The notes under the pieces were generated by a model, which searched no databases, was not told the DNA's origin, and was given only the letters and a program-made list of their open reading frames with translations. The position numbers and the translations under genes are program-made. This document shows, piece by piece, positions 48,092 through 56,670 of a stretch of DNA of 64,000 bases. Source of the DNA: Stenotrophomonas sp. MMGLT7 (GTDB lineage Bacteria > Pseudomonadota > Gammaproteobacteria > Xanthomonadales > Xanthomonadaceae); assembly GCF_021168555.1 (NCBI RefSeq), contig NZ_JAJOZS010000003.1, positions 212,061-276,060 on the forward strand. The letters run 5' to 3'. Each line of letters starts with the position of its first letter. The stretch's first letter is position 1.

Positions 48092-48685
48092 TCAGGCCGG
48101 CATTTCGTCAGCCGACGCGGCGGGCCTGCGCGCACGGGCGCGGCCGCCCCACATCCTGGCGAGCACGCCGTCGCGCCACCAGAAGCGGTGCAGCAGTGCC
48201 ATCGCCACGTGGCCGGCGATCAGCGCCAGCATGACCCAGGCGAGTTCGCCGTGCAGCAGTTCGGCCGGCAGTTCCGTCCACTCGAGCTTGCGCTCGCTCG
48301 GCGCGATCAGTTCGATGCCGTAGGGGCGGAAGCCGCGCCCGGACCCGTACAGCCGCAGCAGCGCCAGCGTCGGCACCAGCAGCATCAGCAGGTACAGCGC
48401 GCCATGCCCGGCCAGCGCCAGCCGTCCCAGCAGGTCCCTGCGCTGCCGCGGCCGGCGCCGCGCGTTGGCCAGCCCCCAGCCGATCCGCAGCACGCACAGC
48501 ACCAGCAGCAGCACGCCCAGCGGCGCGTGGTTGGAGACGAAGAACGAGGTCAGCGGGGTGCGCCCCACGGCCAGCTTCAGGCCCATGCCGAGGAACTGCA
48601 GCGCCAGCAGCACGGCCATGCCCCAGTGCAGGCCGCGGCTGACGATGCCGTAGCGTTCGCTCGTGTCGCGCCATTGCAGTGCCAT
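48092..48685 (-). CDS. Cytochrome b561-family protein
   Basis: A protein of 197 residues with four membrane helices. Haem-ligand histidines lie in SRGLHWGMAVLL, FVSNHAPLGVLLL, AGHGALYLLMLLV and LALIAGHVAMALLHRFWW, as expected for a di-haem b561 of the CybB type. It probably passes electrons from quinol to a periplasmic acceptor or superoxide. The ATG at 48685 follows a GAGGAAA site; a longer start is possible. Confidence 0.88.
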   Translation of the reverse strand: MALQWRDTSERYGIVSRGLHWGMAVLLALQFLGMGLKLAVGRTPLTSFFVSNHAPLGVLLLVLCVLRIGWGLANARRRPRQRRDLLGRLALAGHGALYLLMLLVPTLALLRLYGSGRGFRPYGIELIAPSERKLEWTELPAELLHGELAWVMLALIAGHVAMALLHRFWWRDGVLARMWGGRARARRPAASADEMPA

Positions 48686-48789
48686 CGTGGTTTCCTCGCC
48701 GCCGGGAAGGGGCGGCATGCCCGGATTCGACACGATTCGTGCGCTCAAGTACAGCCGGCCGGCACGATCCCGGCCTGCGCCCGGTCGCG

Positions 48790-49704
48790 TCAGCGGGCCG
48801 TCGAAGCTGGGCCTGCGGGCGGCGCGGCGATCGCGTCCTGCGGCCGGAACTCGCGCGGCCCATAGCCGAAGTCGCGCCGCGCCGGCTCGATGTCGAACAC
48901 CAGGTCCTCGCGCATGCGCCGCAGCGCGGCGCGGTTGAGCCCGCGCAGCCGGCCCAGCGCATGCGCGCCGGACAGCAACAGCGAGAACGCCGCCGCCGGC
49001 ACCGTCAGCAGGCGTGCCGGCGGATGCAGCGAGGCCAGCACGCGCGCGACCATGTCGCGGTAGTCGAGCACCTCGCCGCCGCCGAGGGCGTAGCGCTGGC
49101 CGAAGCTGGCCGGGGCGTCCAGCGCCGCCAGCGCGGCGTCGGCCAGGTCCTGCACGTGCACCGGCTGGCGCCGCCCGCGGGCATCGCGCGGCAGCACGAA
49201 GAAGCCGGTGCGCCGGGCCAGCGCCGCGATCGCCGCCAGCGTGCGGTCCTGCCCGGCGCCGTAGACCAGGGTCGGGCGCAGCAGCGTGGCCGCGGCGTCC
49301 CTGCCGGCGGCGGCGGCGAACAGTTGCTCCTCGCCCCGGTGCAGCCGCGCCGCCAGGTCGCGCTCGTACGGATCGGCCGAGTCGCGCTTGACCTCGACGC
49401 TGGTGGAACCGAAGGCGAGCACGCGCGGCGCATCCGCGCCGGCCTGTGCGTACCAGCGTGCGAAATGATCCAGCGGGCCGCAGCTGAGGATGGCGTCGTA
49501 GCGGCCGGGCAGCGGCGCCAGCGTGGCCAGCTCGCCGGCCAGCCAGTGCAGGCCGGGGCGCGGCGGCCGCGGCTGCCGCGACAGCGCCTGCACCTGCCAT
49601 CCGCGCAGCAGCAGGCCGTCGATGACGCGGGCACCGATCTGCCCGCTGCCGCCGAACAGCAACGCGCGCCGGGGTGGAGGGGTGGTCGTGGCAGGCGTGG
49701 GCAT
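48790..49704 (-). CDS. NAD(P)-binding epimerase-like protein
   Basis: A protein of 304 residues, extended short-chain dehydrogenase type. The N-terminal LLFGGSGQIGARVIDGLLLRG is a GxxGxxG Rossmann motif, and RPTLVYGAGQD and RQPVHVQDLADAALAAL match sugar-nucleotide epimerase/dehydratase relatives. The usual YxxxK is not obvious, so catalytic type is unclear. A signature near residues 100-115 (VLAFGSTSVEVKRDSADPYE) replaces the common S..Y region. The substrate is unknown. It starts at ATG 49704; the longer frame upstream is Arg-rich and unlikely. Confidence 0.78.
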   Translation of the reverse strand: MPTPATTTPPPRRALLFGGSGQIGARVIDGLLLRGWQVQALSRQPRPPRPGLHWLAGELATLAPLPGRYDAILSCGPLDHFARWYAQAGADAPRVLAFGSTSVEVKRDSADPYERDLAARLHRGEEQLFAAAAGRDAAATLLRPTLVYGAGQDRTLAAIAALARRTGFFVLPRDARGRRQPVHVQDLADAALAALDAPASFGQRYALGGGEVLDYRDMVARVLASLHPPARLLTVPAAAFSLLLSGAHALGRLRGLNRAALRRMREDLVFDIEPARRDFGYGPREFRPQDAIAAPPAGPASTAR

Positions 49705-49902
49705 CGCGCAAGCATAGCCAAGTGCGCGGGCGCATCGGATCGCGGCGGCGCGCCGCCGTTCGCGCCCGCCGAGCGGACACCGGGAAGGCCGCGCGAGCCA
49801 GCCGCGGTACTTTTGCAACGCAGATCCGCGCACATGACGACGGGATCGTCGCAATCCGGCTGCTAGACTGCTTACCCTGCTCGCGAATCACGCATTCCCT
49901 GC

Positions 49903-52728
49903 ATGCCTTATCTCGAACTCCTGTTGGCACTGCCATTCCTGATGGCCGTGGCCGTTGCCGCAGTGCGCGGCACCTCCCGCAACACCTGTGCCTGGCTGGC
50001 CGCCAGCGCTCCCCTGCTGGGCCTGCTGGTGCTGGCATGGCTGGCACCCGCGGTGCTGGACGGGCGGCTGGTGCGCAGCGAACACGCCTGGCTGCCGCAG
50101 ATCGGCCTGATGTTCACCCTGCGCCTGGACGGGCTGGCGTGGATGTTCGCCGGGCTGGTGCTGGCGATCGGCGCGCTGGTGGTGATGTACGCGCGCTACT
50201 ACCTCAGCGAGCGCGACTCGATGCCGCGCTTCTACGCGTTCCTGCTGCTGTTCATGGGCGCGATGCTGGGCATGGTGCTGTCGGGCAACCTGCTGTTGCT
50301 GGTGGTGTTCTGGGAGCTGACCAGCCTCAGCTCGTTCCTGCTGATCGGCTTCTGGACCCACCGCCGCGACGCCCGCGAGGGCGCGCGCATGGCGCTGGTG
50401 ATCACCGGCGCCGGCGGCCTGGCGCTGCTCGGCGGGGTGCTGCTGATCGGCCGCATCGTCGGCAGCTACGACCTGGACGCGGTGCTGGCCGCCGGCGAGC
50501 AGATCCGCGCCAGCGCGCTGTACCCGTATGCGCTGATGCTGGTGCTGGCCGGCATCTTCACCAAGAGCGCGCAGTTCCCGTTCCATTTCTGGCTGCCGCA
50601 CGCGATGGCGGCGCCGACGCCGGTGTCGGCGTACCTGCACTCGGCGACGATGGTGAAGGCCGGCGTGTTCCTGCTGGCGCGGCTGCACCCGGCGCTGGCC
50701 GGCAGCGAGCTGTTCTTCTACACGGTCACCGGCATCGGCGCGGTGACGCTGCTGATCGGCGCCTGGAACGCGATCTTCCAGCAGGACCTCAAGGGCCTGC
50801 TGGCGTACTCGACGATCTCGCACCTGGGCCTGATCACCATGCTGTTCGGCCTGTCCACGCCGATGGCGGTGGTGGCCGGCGTGTTCCACATCCTCAACCA
50901 CGCCGTGTTCAAGTGCTCGCTGTTCATGGCCGCCGGCATCATCGACCACGAGACCGGCACCCGCGACATCCGCCGGCTGGGCGGCCTGCGCCGGCTGATG
51001 CCCTATACCAGCACGCTGGCGATCATCGCCTCGCTGGCGATGGCCGGCATCCCGCTGCTCAACGGCTTCCTGTCCAAGGAGATGTTCTTCGCGGTGGCGC
51101 TGGAGACGCCCTCGCCCGAGCCGATGCGCATCGCCACCGCCGTGGCCGCGCTGGTGGCCGGCGCGCTGGCGGTCGCCTACAGCCTGCGCTTCGTCTACGA
51201 GACCTTCTTCGGCAAGGGCCCGCGCGAGCTGGACCGCACCCCGCACGAGCCGCCGCGCTGGATGAAGATCCCGGTGGAGATCCTGGTGCTGGTGTGCGTG
51301 GCGGTGGGCGTGGCCCCGGCCTGGACCATCGCCCCGGTGCTGCACGTGGCCGCCAGCTCGATCCTGGGCGATGCCATGCCCGAGTACAGCCTGGCGGTCT
51401 GGCACGGCTTCAACGGCCCGCTGGCGATGAGCCTGGTGGGCGTGGCCGCCGGCGTGGCGCTGTACCTGGGCCTGCGCCGCTGGCTGGACCTGCATGCGGT
51501 GAACAACGTCTCGCAGGGCAAGGGGCTGTTCGACCGCCTGCTCGATGCCGCGTTCGGGTTCTCGGCCGGGTTCACCGCGAAGGTGGCCAACGGCAGCCTG
51601 CAGCGCATGCTGCTGATGCTGGTGCTCACCGCCATGGTCGTGGCCGCGGCGCCCTTCGTGGGCGCGCCGGCCGGACCGGGCTGGCCGGCGCCGCAGCCGA
51701 TCCCGCTGCTGGGCTGGGCGCTGTGGCTGCTGATGCTGGCCTGCGCGCTGGGCGCGCTGTTCCTGCACCGGCAGCGGCTGCTGGCGGTGATCGTGCTCGG
51801 CGGCACCGGGCTGGCGGTGAGCCTGGTGTTCGTGTTCCTGTCGGCGCCGGACCTGGCGCTGACCCAGCTGCTGGTGGAGATGGTCACGCTGGTGCTGATG
51901 CTGCTGGCGATGAACTACCTGCCCAAGTCCTCGCCGCCCGGCCGCTCGCGGCTGCGGCGCTGGCGCGACGCCACGGTGGCGGTGGTGGCCGGCGCGGGCC
52001 TGGCGGCGCTGGCGTACTCGGTGATGACCCGTCCCAGCCAGACCATGGCCGGCGAGCTGCTGTCGCGCTCGCTGCCCGAGGCCTACGGCCGCAACGTGGT
52101 CAACGTGATCCTGGTGGACTTCCGCGGCTTCGATACCTTCGGCGAGATCACCGTGTTCGCCATCGCCGGGCTGATCGTGCATGCGCTGCTGCGGCGCGCG
52201 CGGATCGCGCCGGAGAAGGCGATGCCGGGCGCGCCAATCAAGCTGCCGGTGCCGGCCGACCTGGCGCAGCTGATGTTCCCGCTCACGCTCACGGTGTCGA
52301 TCTTCCTGTTCCTGCGCGGCCACAACGCGCCCGGCGGCGGCTTCATCGCCGGGCTGGTGCTGGCGGTGCCGCTGCTGATGCAGTACGTGATCCAGGGCGC
52401 GGCCTCGGTGCAGTCGCGCTTCGGCTTCGACTACATCCGCCTGGTCGGCATCGGCCTGCTGCTGGCGCTGGTCAGCGGCGCGGCGTCGATGCTGTTCGGG
52501 GTGCCGTTCCTCACCAGCGGGCACCTGGAACTGCAGCTGCCGGTGCTGGGCAAGACCGAACTGGCCAGCGCGCTGGGCTTCGATACCGGCGTCTACCTGG
52601 TGGTGTTCGGCACGGCGATGCTGGTGCTGACGATGATGGGCACGATCAAGCCCTCGCGCACGCGCAGCTCGCAGCGCGGCACGATCGACCCGGCACGACG
52701 TTCGCCGCTGACCGGGGAGATGCACTAG
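49903..52728 (+). CDS. mrpA: Mrp/Pha Na+/H+ antiporter subunit A (A and B fused)
   Basis: A protein of 941 residues with ~20 membrane helices. The NuoL-like part contains FWELTSLSSFLLIG with the key Glu and FTKSAQFPFHFWLPHAM with the key Lys. The C-terminal ~150 residues (FPLTLTVSIFLFLRGHNAPGGGFIAGLV) form the MrpB domain, so this is the fused form that gives a six-gene operon. It conducts protons in the Na+(K+)/H+ antiporter that supports alkali and salt tolerance. TAGACT at 49864 is a possible -10. The native stop was probably TAA; the present TAG is formed by the first base of the inserted element. Confidence 0.95.
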   Translation: MPYLELLLALPFLMAVAVAAVRGTSRNTCAWLAASAPLLGLLVLAWLAPAVLDGRLVRSEHAWLPQIGLMFTLRLDGLAWMFAGLVLAIGALVVMYARYYLSERDSMPRFYAFLLLFMGAMLGMVLSGNLLLLVVFWELTSLSSFLLIGFWTHRRDAREGARMALVITGAGGLALLGGVLLIGRIVGSYDLDAVLAAGEQIRASALYPYALMLVLAGIFTKSAQFPFHFWLPHAMAAPTPVSAYLHSATMVKAGVFLLARLHPALAGSELFFYTVTGIGAVTLLIGAWNAIFQQDLKGLLAYSTISHLGLITMLFGLSTPMAVVAGVFHILNHAVFKCSLFMAAGIIDHETGTRDIRRLGGLRRLMPYTSTLAIIASLAMAGIPLLNGFLSKEMFFAVALETPSPEPMRIATAVAALVAGALAVAYSLRFVYETFFGKGPRELDRTPHEPPRWMKIPVEILVLVCVAVGVAPAWTIAPVLHVAASSILGDAMPEYSLAVWHGFNGPLAMSLVGVAAGVALYLGLRRWLDLHAVNNVSQGKGLFDRLLDAAFGFSAGFTAKVANGSLQRMLLMLVLTAMVVAAAPFVGAPAGPGWPAPQPIPLLGWALWLLMLACALGALFLHRQRLLAVIVLGGTGLAVSLVFVFLSAPDLALTQLLVEMVTLVLMLLAMNYLPKSSPPGRSRLRRWRDATVAVVAGAGLAALAYSVMTRPSQTMAGELLSRSLPEAYGRNVVNVILVDFRGFDTFGEITVFAIAGLIVHALLRRARIAPEKAMPGAPIKLPVPADLAQLMFPLTLTVSIFLFLRGHNAPGGGFIAGLVLAVPLLMQYVIQGAASVQSRFGFDYIRLVGIGLLLALVSGAASMLFGVPFLTSGHLELQLPVLGKTELASALGFDTGVYLVVFGTAMLVLTMMGTIKPSRTRSSQRGTIDPARRSPLTGEMH

Positions 52729-52995
52729 GGTGTGTCTCCGGTTGCCGAACAGGTCGCGTTGGGTCTGCCTGGCCGCCAGCCGGTGTTGCGTGGCGCAGCG
52801 CCTGACTGGCCGTCAGGCCAAGCCGCGCGGCGCCGGCTGGCGGCCAGGCAGGCCCAACCCGAAGGGCCGTTCTTGCGCGTCCCCGGATGCGGCGTCATCG
52901 CTCGGGCGTGGACTCATGTCCACTTCCTCCCTCTTCCTTGCCCCGGAGGCGCGCAAGAACGGCGCGGCCTGTCCGGCAACCGGAGACACACCCTA
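52726..52995. mobile_element. MITE-like structured element in the mrp operon
   Basis: Terminal inverted repeats of 28 bases (52726-52753 and 52968-52995, one mismatch) begin TAGGGTGTGTCTCC and end GGAGACACACCCTA, with TA at both outer ends. Inside are two further hairpins: arms 52758-52783/52833-52858 (one mismatch, with a nested 7-bp stem 52800-52818) and arms 52866-52879/52950-52963 (perfect). There is no transposase and no ORF. The element starts at the mrpA stop and ends directly before the mrpC ATG; the right repeat provides GGAG at Shine-Dalgarno distance. Deleting it but keeping one TA gives CAC-TAATG, a classic stop/start overlap. Confidence 0.8.
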
Positions 52996-53370
52996 ATGGA
53001 ACTGGCACTGGCAAGCGCCATCGGCGTACTGGCCGCGATCGGCATCTACCTGATGCTGCGCGCGCGCAGCTTCGACGTGATCCTCGGCCTGACCTTCCTG
53101 TCCTACGCCACCAACCTGCTGATCTTCGCCGGCGGCCGCCTGCGCGAAGGCATGCCGCCGGTGCTCGAGGACGGCGTGGCCGCCGACCTGGCGCACCACA
53201 CCGACCCGCTGCCGCAGGCGCTGGTGCTGACCGCGATCGTGATCGCCTTCGCGATGACCGCGGTGAGCCTGGTGCTGGCGATGCGCTCGCGCGCGGACAA
53301 CCGCAGCGACCACGTCGACGCGCACGAGACCGTGGAAGAAGAGGCGCCGGCGCCGGAGGATCGCGCGTGA
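52996..53370 (+). CDS. mrpC: Mrp/Pha antiporter subunit C
   Basis: A protein of 124 residues, NuoK-like, with three membrane helices (LASAIGVLAAIGIYLML; FDVILGLTFLSYATNLLIF; LVLTAIVIAFAMTAVSLVLAM). It keeps the family's QALVLTAIVI motif and ends in a charged tail. The MITE-like element lies directly upstream, so its translation now depends on a Shine-Dalgarno inside that element. The stop overlaps the mrpD GTG. Confidence 0.93.
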   Translation: MELALASAIGVLAAIGIYLMLRARSFDVILGLTFLSYATNLLIFAGGRLREGMPPVLEDGVAADLAHHTDPLPQALVLTAIVIAFAMTAVSLVLAMRSRADNRSDHVDAHETVEEEAPAPEDRA

Positions 53371-54911
53371 ACCACCTGTTGATCCTGCCGATCCTGATCC
53401 CGCTGCTGGGCGCGTCGCTGTCGCTGTTCGTCGAGCACCGCCGCTACGGCCACCGGGTGCGCCGCACCGTGGCCTGGCTGTCGATGGCCGCGCTGGCGGC
53501 GGCGGTGGCGGCCTTGTTCGCGCGCGCCAGCGGCGGCCAGGTGCTGGTGTACCTGCTCGGCGACTGGCCGTCGCGGCTGGGCATCGCGCTGATGGCCGAC
53601 CGGCTGTCGGCGTGGATGCTGCTGACCGTGCTGCTGCTGGCCATCCCCTGCCTGCTGCACGCCTGCGCCGGCTGGGACCGGCGCGCGCCGCACTTCCACG
53701 CGCTGTTCCAGTTCCAGCTGATGGGCCTGAACGGCGCGTTCCTGACCGGCGACATCTTCAACCTGTTCGTGTTCTTCGAGGTGATGCTGATCGCCTCCTA
53801 CGGCCTGCTGCTGTCGGGCGGGCGCGGGCTGCGCATGCGCATCGGCCTGCACTACGTGATCTTCAACGTCGCCGCCTCGACGCTGTTCCTGGTCGCGCTG
53901 GGCCTGCTGTACGCGCTGCTGGGATCGCTCAACATGGCCGAGCTGTCGCAGCGCGTGGCCGGCGTGCCGGCCGCCAACCTGCCGCTGGTCAAGGCCGCGC
54001 TGGGGCTGCTGCTGGTGGTGTTCTGCGCCAAGGCGGCGCTGATGCCGATGTACCTGTGGCTGCCGGAGGCCTACTCGCGCGCGCCGGCGGCGATCGCGGC
54101 ACTGTTCGTGATCATGACCAAGGTCGGCCTGTACGCGGTGCTGCGCACCACCTCGCTGTGGTTCGGCGACGGCGCCGGGGCGATGGCCGGCTTCGCCCGC
54201 GACGCGCTGCTGTGGGCCGGCATCGCCACGCTGGTGCTGGCCGCGCTGGGGGTGATGGCCGCCACCCGGCTGCGGGTGCTGGTGTCGTACCTGGTGGTGT
54301 TCTCGGCGGCGACGCTGTTCATCGCCTTCTCCATGGACAGCGCCGGGGCGGTCGCCGCCGGCCTGTACTACCTGCCGCACAGCTGCTTCGTCGCCGCCGC
54401 GCTGTTCATGGTCGCCGAGCTGATGCGCCGCCGCCGCGGCAGCATGGCCAGCGACAGCGTCCACATCGTCGCGCCGCTGCCCGGCCGGGCGCTGCCGGGT
54501 GCGATGTTCATGGTCGCCGCCATCGGCGTGGCCGGGCTGCCGCCGCTGTCCGGCTTCCTGGCCAAGGCCGGCATCCTGGCCGCCACGCCGGCCGCGCTCA
54601 CGCTGCCGGTGTGGACCGCGATGCTGGCCAGCAGCCTGCTGGTGGTGGTGGGCCTGACCCGCGCCGGCATCCGCCTGTTCTGGCGCGTGCCCGAGCACAG
54701 CAGCGAGGAGGCGCCGCCGCCGGTGCGCAGCGCCGGCGCACGCCGCACCGAGACCGTGGCCACCGGCGTGCTGATCGGCTACGTGGTGGCGATGACGCTG
54801 TTCGCCGCGCCGCTGATGCGCTACACCGGGCAGGCCGCGCAGCAGCTGGGCGATCCGGCCCGCTATGTCGAACAGTTGCAGGACACTCAACCGCAGACGA
54901 GGCAGCCATGA
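53367..54911 (+). CDS. mrpD: Mrp/Pha antiporter subunit D
   Basis: A protein of 514 residues, NuoN/NuoM-like, ~14 membrane helices. FVFFEVMLIASYGLLL holds the conserved Glu of helix 5 and FCAKAALMPMYLWLPEAYSRAP the Lys of helix 7. The start is the GTG at 53367, overlapping the mrpC stop as GTGA; a later start would remove helix 1. It forms a second ion channel half of the complex with MrpA. Confidence 0.94.
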   Translation: MNHLLILPILIPLLGASLSLFVEHRRYGHRVRRTVAWLSMAALAAAVAALFARASGGQVLVYLLGDWPSRLGIALMADRLSAWMLLTVLLLAIPCLLHACAGWDRRAPHFHALFQFQLMGLNGAFLTGDIFNLFVFFEVMLIASYGLLLSGGRGLRMRIGLHYVIFNVAASTLFLVALGLLYALLGSLNMAELSQRVAGVPAANLPLVKAALGLLLVVFCAKAALMPMYLWLPEAYSRAPAAIAALFVIMTKVGLYAVLRTTSLWFGDGAGAMAGFARDALLWAGIATLVLAALGVMAATRLRVLVSYLVVFSAATLFIAFSMDSAGAVAAGLYYLPHSCFVAAALFMVAELMRRRRGSMASDSVHIVAPLPGRALPGAMFMVAAIGVAGLPPLSGFLAKAGILAATPAALTLPVWTAMLASSLLVVVGLTRAGIRLFWRVPEHSSEEAPPPVRSAGARRTETVATGVLIGYVVAMTLFAAPLMRYTGQAAQQLGDPARYVEQLQDTQPQTRQP

Positions 54912-55417
54912 CCCCGAACAAGCCGCCCCTTTTCAAGCGCCTGATGCCGTCCTGGCCGCTGAGCCTGACCGTGTTCGTGTTCTGGGTGCTGCTGAGCGAC
55001 AGCATCGGCGCCTCGGTGTGGGTGATGGGCGCGGCGATGGCACTGGTGGTGCCGCTGTTCGCCGCGCGGCTGGACCGCGAGTTCGCCCGCATCGGCTCGC
55101 TGCGGCCGATCCCGAAGATGCTGTGCGTGACCGCCTGGGACATCGTGCGCTCCAACGTCAAGGTCGCCCTGCAGGTGCTGGGGCCGCAGTCGCGCATCCA
55201 TCCCGGCTTCATCTGGCTGCCGCTGGACATCGCCAACATCCACGGCATCGCCGCGCTCACCAGCATGATCACCCTGACCCCGGGCACGGTGTCGGCGGCG
55301 CTGTCGGACGACCGCAAGTACCTGCTGGTGCACGTGCTGCACCTGGACGACCCGGATACCCTGATCCGCGACATCAAGAAGCGCTACGAGGCGCCCCTGA
55401 TGGAGGTATTCCCATGA
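54908..55417 (+). CDS. mrpE: Mrp/Pha antiporter subunit E
   Basis: A protein of 169 residues. Two N-terminal membrane helices (WPLSLTVFVFWVLLS; VWVMGAAMALVVPLFAA) are followed by a cytoplasmic domain with HPGFIWLPLDIANIHGIAAL and SMITLTPGTVS, the MrpE signature. The start overlaps the mrpD stop (ATGA). Confidence 0.94.
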   Translation: MTPNKPPLFKRLMPSWPLSLTVFVFWVLLSDSIGASVWVMGAAMALVVPLFAARLDREFARIGSLRPIPKMLCVTAWDIVRSNVKVALQVLGPQSRIHPGFIWLPLDIANIHGIAALTSMITLTPGTVSAALSDDRKYLLVHVLHLDDPDTLIRDIKKRYEAPLMEVFP

Positions 55418-55430
55418 ACGGAGCACACCC

Positions 55431-55715
55431 ATGAACGGCTACATCTTCATCGAGACCACCATCGTCGTGTGCATGCACGTGGTCGGGCTGGCGATGATGC
55501 TGGCGCTGTGGCGGCTGCTGCGCGGGCCGTCCGTGCCCGACCGCATCCTGGCGCTGGACACGCTCTCGGTCACCGCCATCGCCGAGCTGATGCTGTTCGG
55601 CATGCACCTGGATTCGCCGGTGTACTTCGAGGCGGCGCTGGTGATCGCCATGCTCGGCTTCGGCAGCACCGTGGTGCTGAGCAAGTACGTCATCCGCCGG
55701 GACATCATCGAATGA
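55431..55715 (+). CDS. mrpF: Mrp/Pha antiporter subunit F
   Basis: A protein of 94 residues with three membrane helices and the LRGPSVPDRILALDTLSV motif of MrpF. The ATG at 55431 is the second of two CCCATGAACGG copies 17 bases apart. The first (55414) overlaps the mrpE stop and opens a 6-codon frame that ends at the mrpF start. Confidence 0.93.
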   Translation: MNGYIFIETTIVVCMHVVGLAMMLALWRLLRGPSVPDRILALDTLSVTAIAELMLFGMHLDSPVYFEAALVIAMLGFGSTVVLSKYVIRRDIIE

Positions 55716-56113
55716 TCGACTTCACCGAATACCTGCTGGGCATCCTGCTGATCATCGGCTGCTTCTTCATCCTGGTCGGCGCCTTCGGCCTGGTGAAGCT
55801 GGACGACTTCTTCAAGCGCCTGCACGCCCCGACCAAGGCCAGCACGCTGGGCGTGGGCTGCGTGCTGCTGGGCTCGGTCGGCTACCACATCTTCCTCGGC
55901 GAGGACCCCCAGCCGCGCGAGCTGCTGATCACCGCGTTCCTGTTCATCACCGCGCCGATCAGCGCGCACATGATGGCCAAGGCTTCGCTGTCGCTGTTCA
56001 TGGAGCAGCGCCCGGCGCTGCCGCCGGGCGAGAGCGCCCAGGAGGAAGGGCTGCCGCCGCCGGACATCGCCGAGAAGCTGGCCGGGCGCGACGGCGAGGC
56101 AGATCGGTCCTAG
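55712..56113 (+). CDS. mrpG: Mrp/Pha antiporter subunit G
   Basis: A protein of 133 residues with three membrane helices, and KLDDFFKRLHAPTKASTLGVG, the MrpG motif. The start overlaps the mrpF stop (ATGA). The C-terminal ~40 residues are charged and proline-rich. Last gene of the operon. Confidence 0.94.
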   Translation: MIDFTEYLLGILLIIGCFFILVGAFGLVKLDDFFKRLHAPTKASTLGVGCVLLGSVGYHIFLGEDPQPRELLITAFLFITAPISAHMMAKASLSLFMEQRPALPPGESAQEEGLPPPDIAEKLAGRDGEADRS

Positions 56114-56222
56114 AGCCGGGCACAGAGCTCGCAACGGCCCGGTGCCCCGCGTGGGCGGCACCGACGGACACCTTGGGCACCACAGTCGCATCTGCGTTCG
56201 CGAGTCGGCATGGCGGGCCGGT

Positions 56223-56248
56223 TTGACAGTGATGCGACATATGTCGCA
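56223..56248 (+). promoter_or_regulatory. BlaI-type operator with perfect -35
   Basis: A consensus TTGACA (56223-56228) is followed four bases later by TGCGACATATGTCGCA (56233-56248), a perfect 16-bp palindrome. Its GACATATGTC core resembles the TACA..TGTA core of BlaI/MecI operators. The palindrome would sit in the -35/-10 spacer, ideal for repression. The start codon of the regulator follows 30 bases later. Confidence 0.7.
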
Positions 56249-56277
56249 CGATGACGACATCGGTCGAATGAGCCTCG

Positions 56278-56670
56278 ATGATGCGCCCTCTTCCCGCTCC
56301 CTCCAACGCAGAACTGGAACTGCTCAAATGCCTATGGCGGCATGGCACGTGCAGCGCCCGCGAACTGCATAACGCGGTCTCGCCCACACTGGAATGGTCG
56401 TACTCATCCACGCGCAAGACGCTGGAGCGGATGGTCGACAAGGGCTTGGTCGCCGAAGGTTCCGAACACGGGCTCAATGTCTATCGGGCCAAGGTGAGCA
56501 AGGTGGCGACAGTGGCCACGCTGAGCGCGGACTTCGCCAAGCGCGTCCTCGAAATCGACGGCCCACTGCCTGCGCAGGCCTTCGCGGACAGCCGCTTGTT
56601 GAGCGAAAGCGAACTCGAGCAGCTTGAATCGCTGCTACGCGATGGCACTGCCGAGGGGAATCGCGAATGA
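56278..56670 (+). CDS. BlaI/MecI/CopY-family repressor
   Basis: A protein of 130 residues. The winged helix is clear: SNAELELLKCLWRHGTCSAR, then YSSTRKTLERMVDKGLVAEG, the BlaI recognition region. The C-terminal part (LSESELEQLESLLRD) forms the dimerisation helices. In known systems the M56 partner inactivates BlaI on signal. Here the start of the M56-M23 gene overlaps its stop (ATGA). The perfect palindrome upstream suggests autorepression. G+C and codon use are lower than in the mrp operon. Confidence 0.92.
   Translation: MMRPLPAPSNAELELLKCLWRHGTCSARELHNAVSPTLEWSYSSTRKTLERMVDKGLVAEGSEHGLNVYRAKVSKVATVATLSADFAKRVLEIDGPLPAQAFADSRLLSESELEQLESLLRDGTAEGNRE

Noticed and set aside
48092..50047. Long minus-strand frame covering the b561 gene and beyond
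   Set aside because: Beyond the b561 start it runs antisense to mrpA and in a different frame from the epimerase-like gene, with no family motifs.
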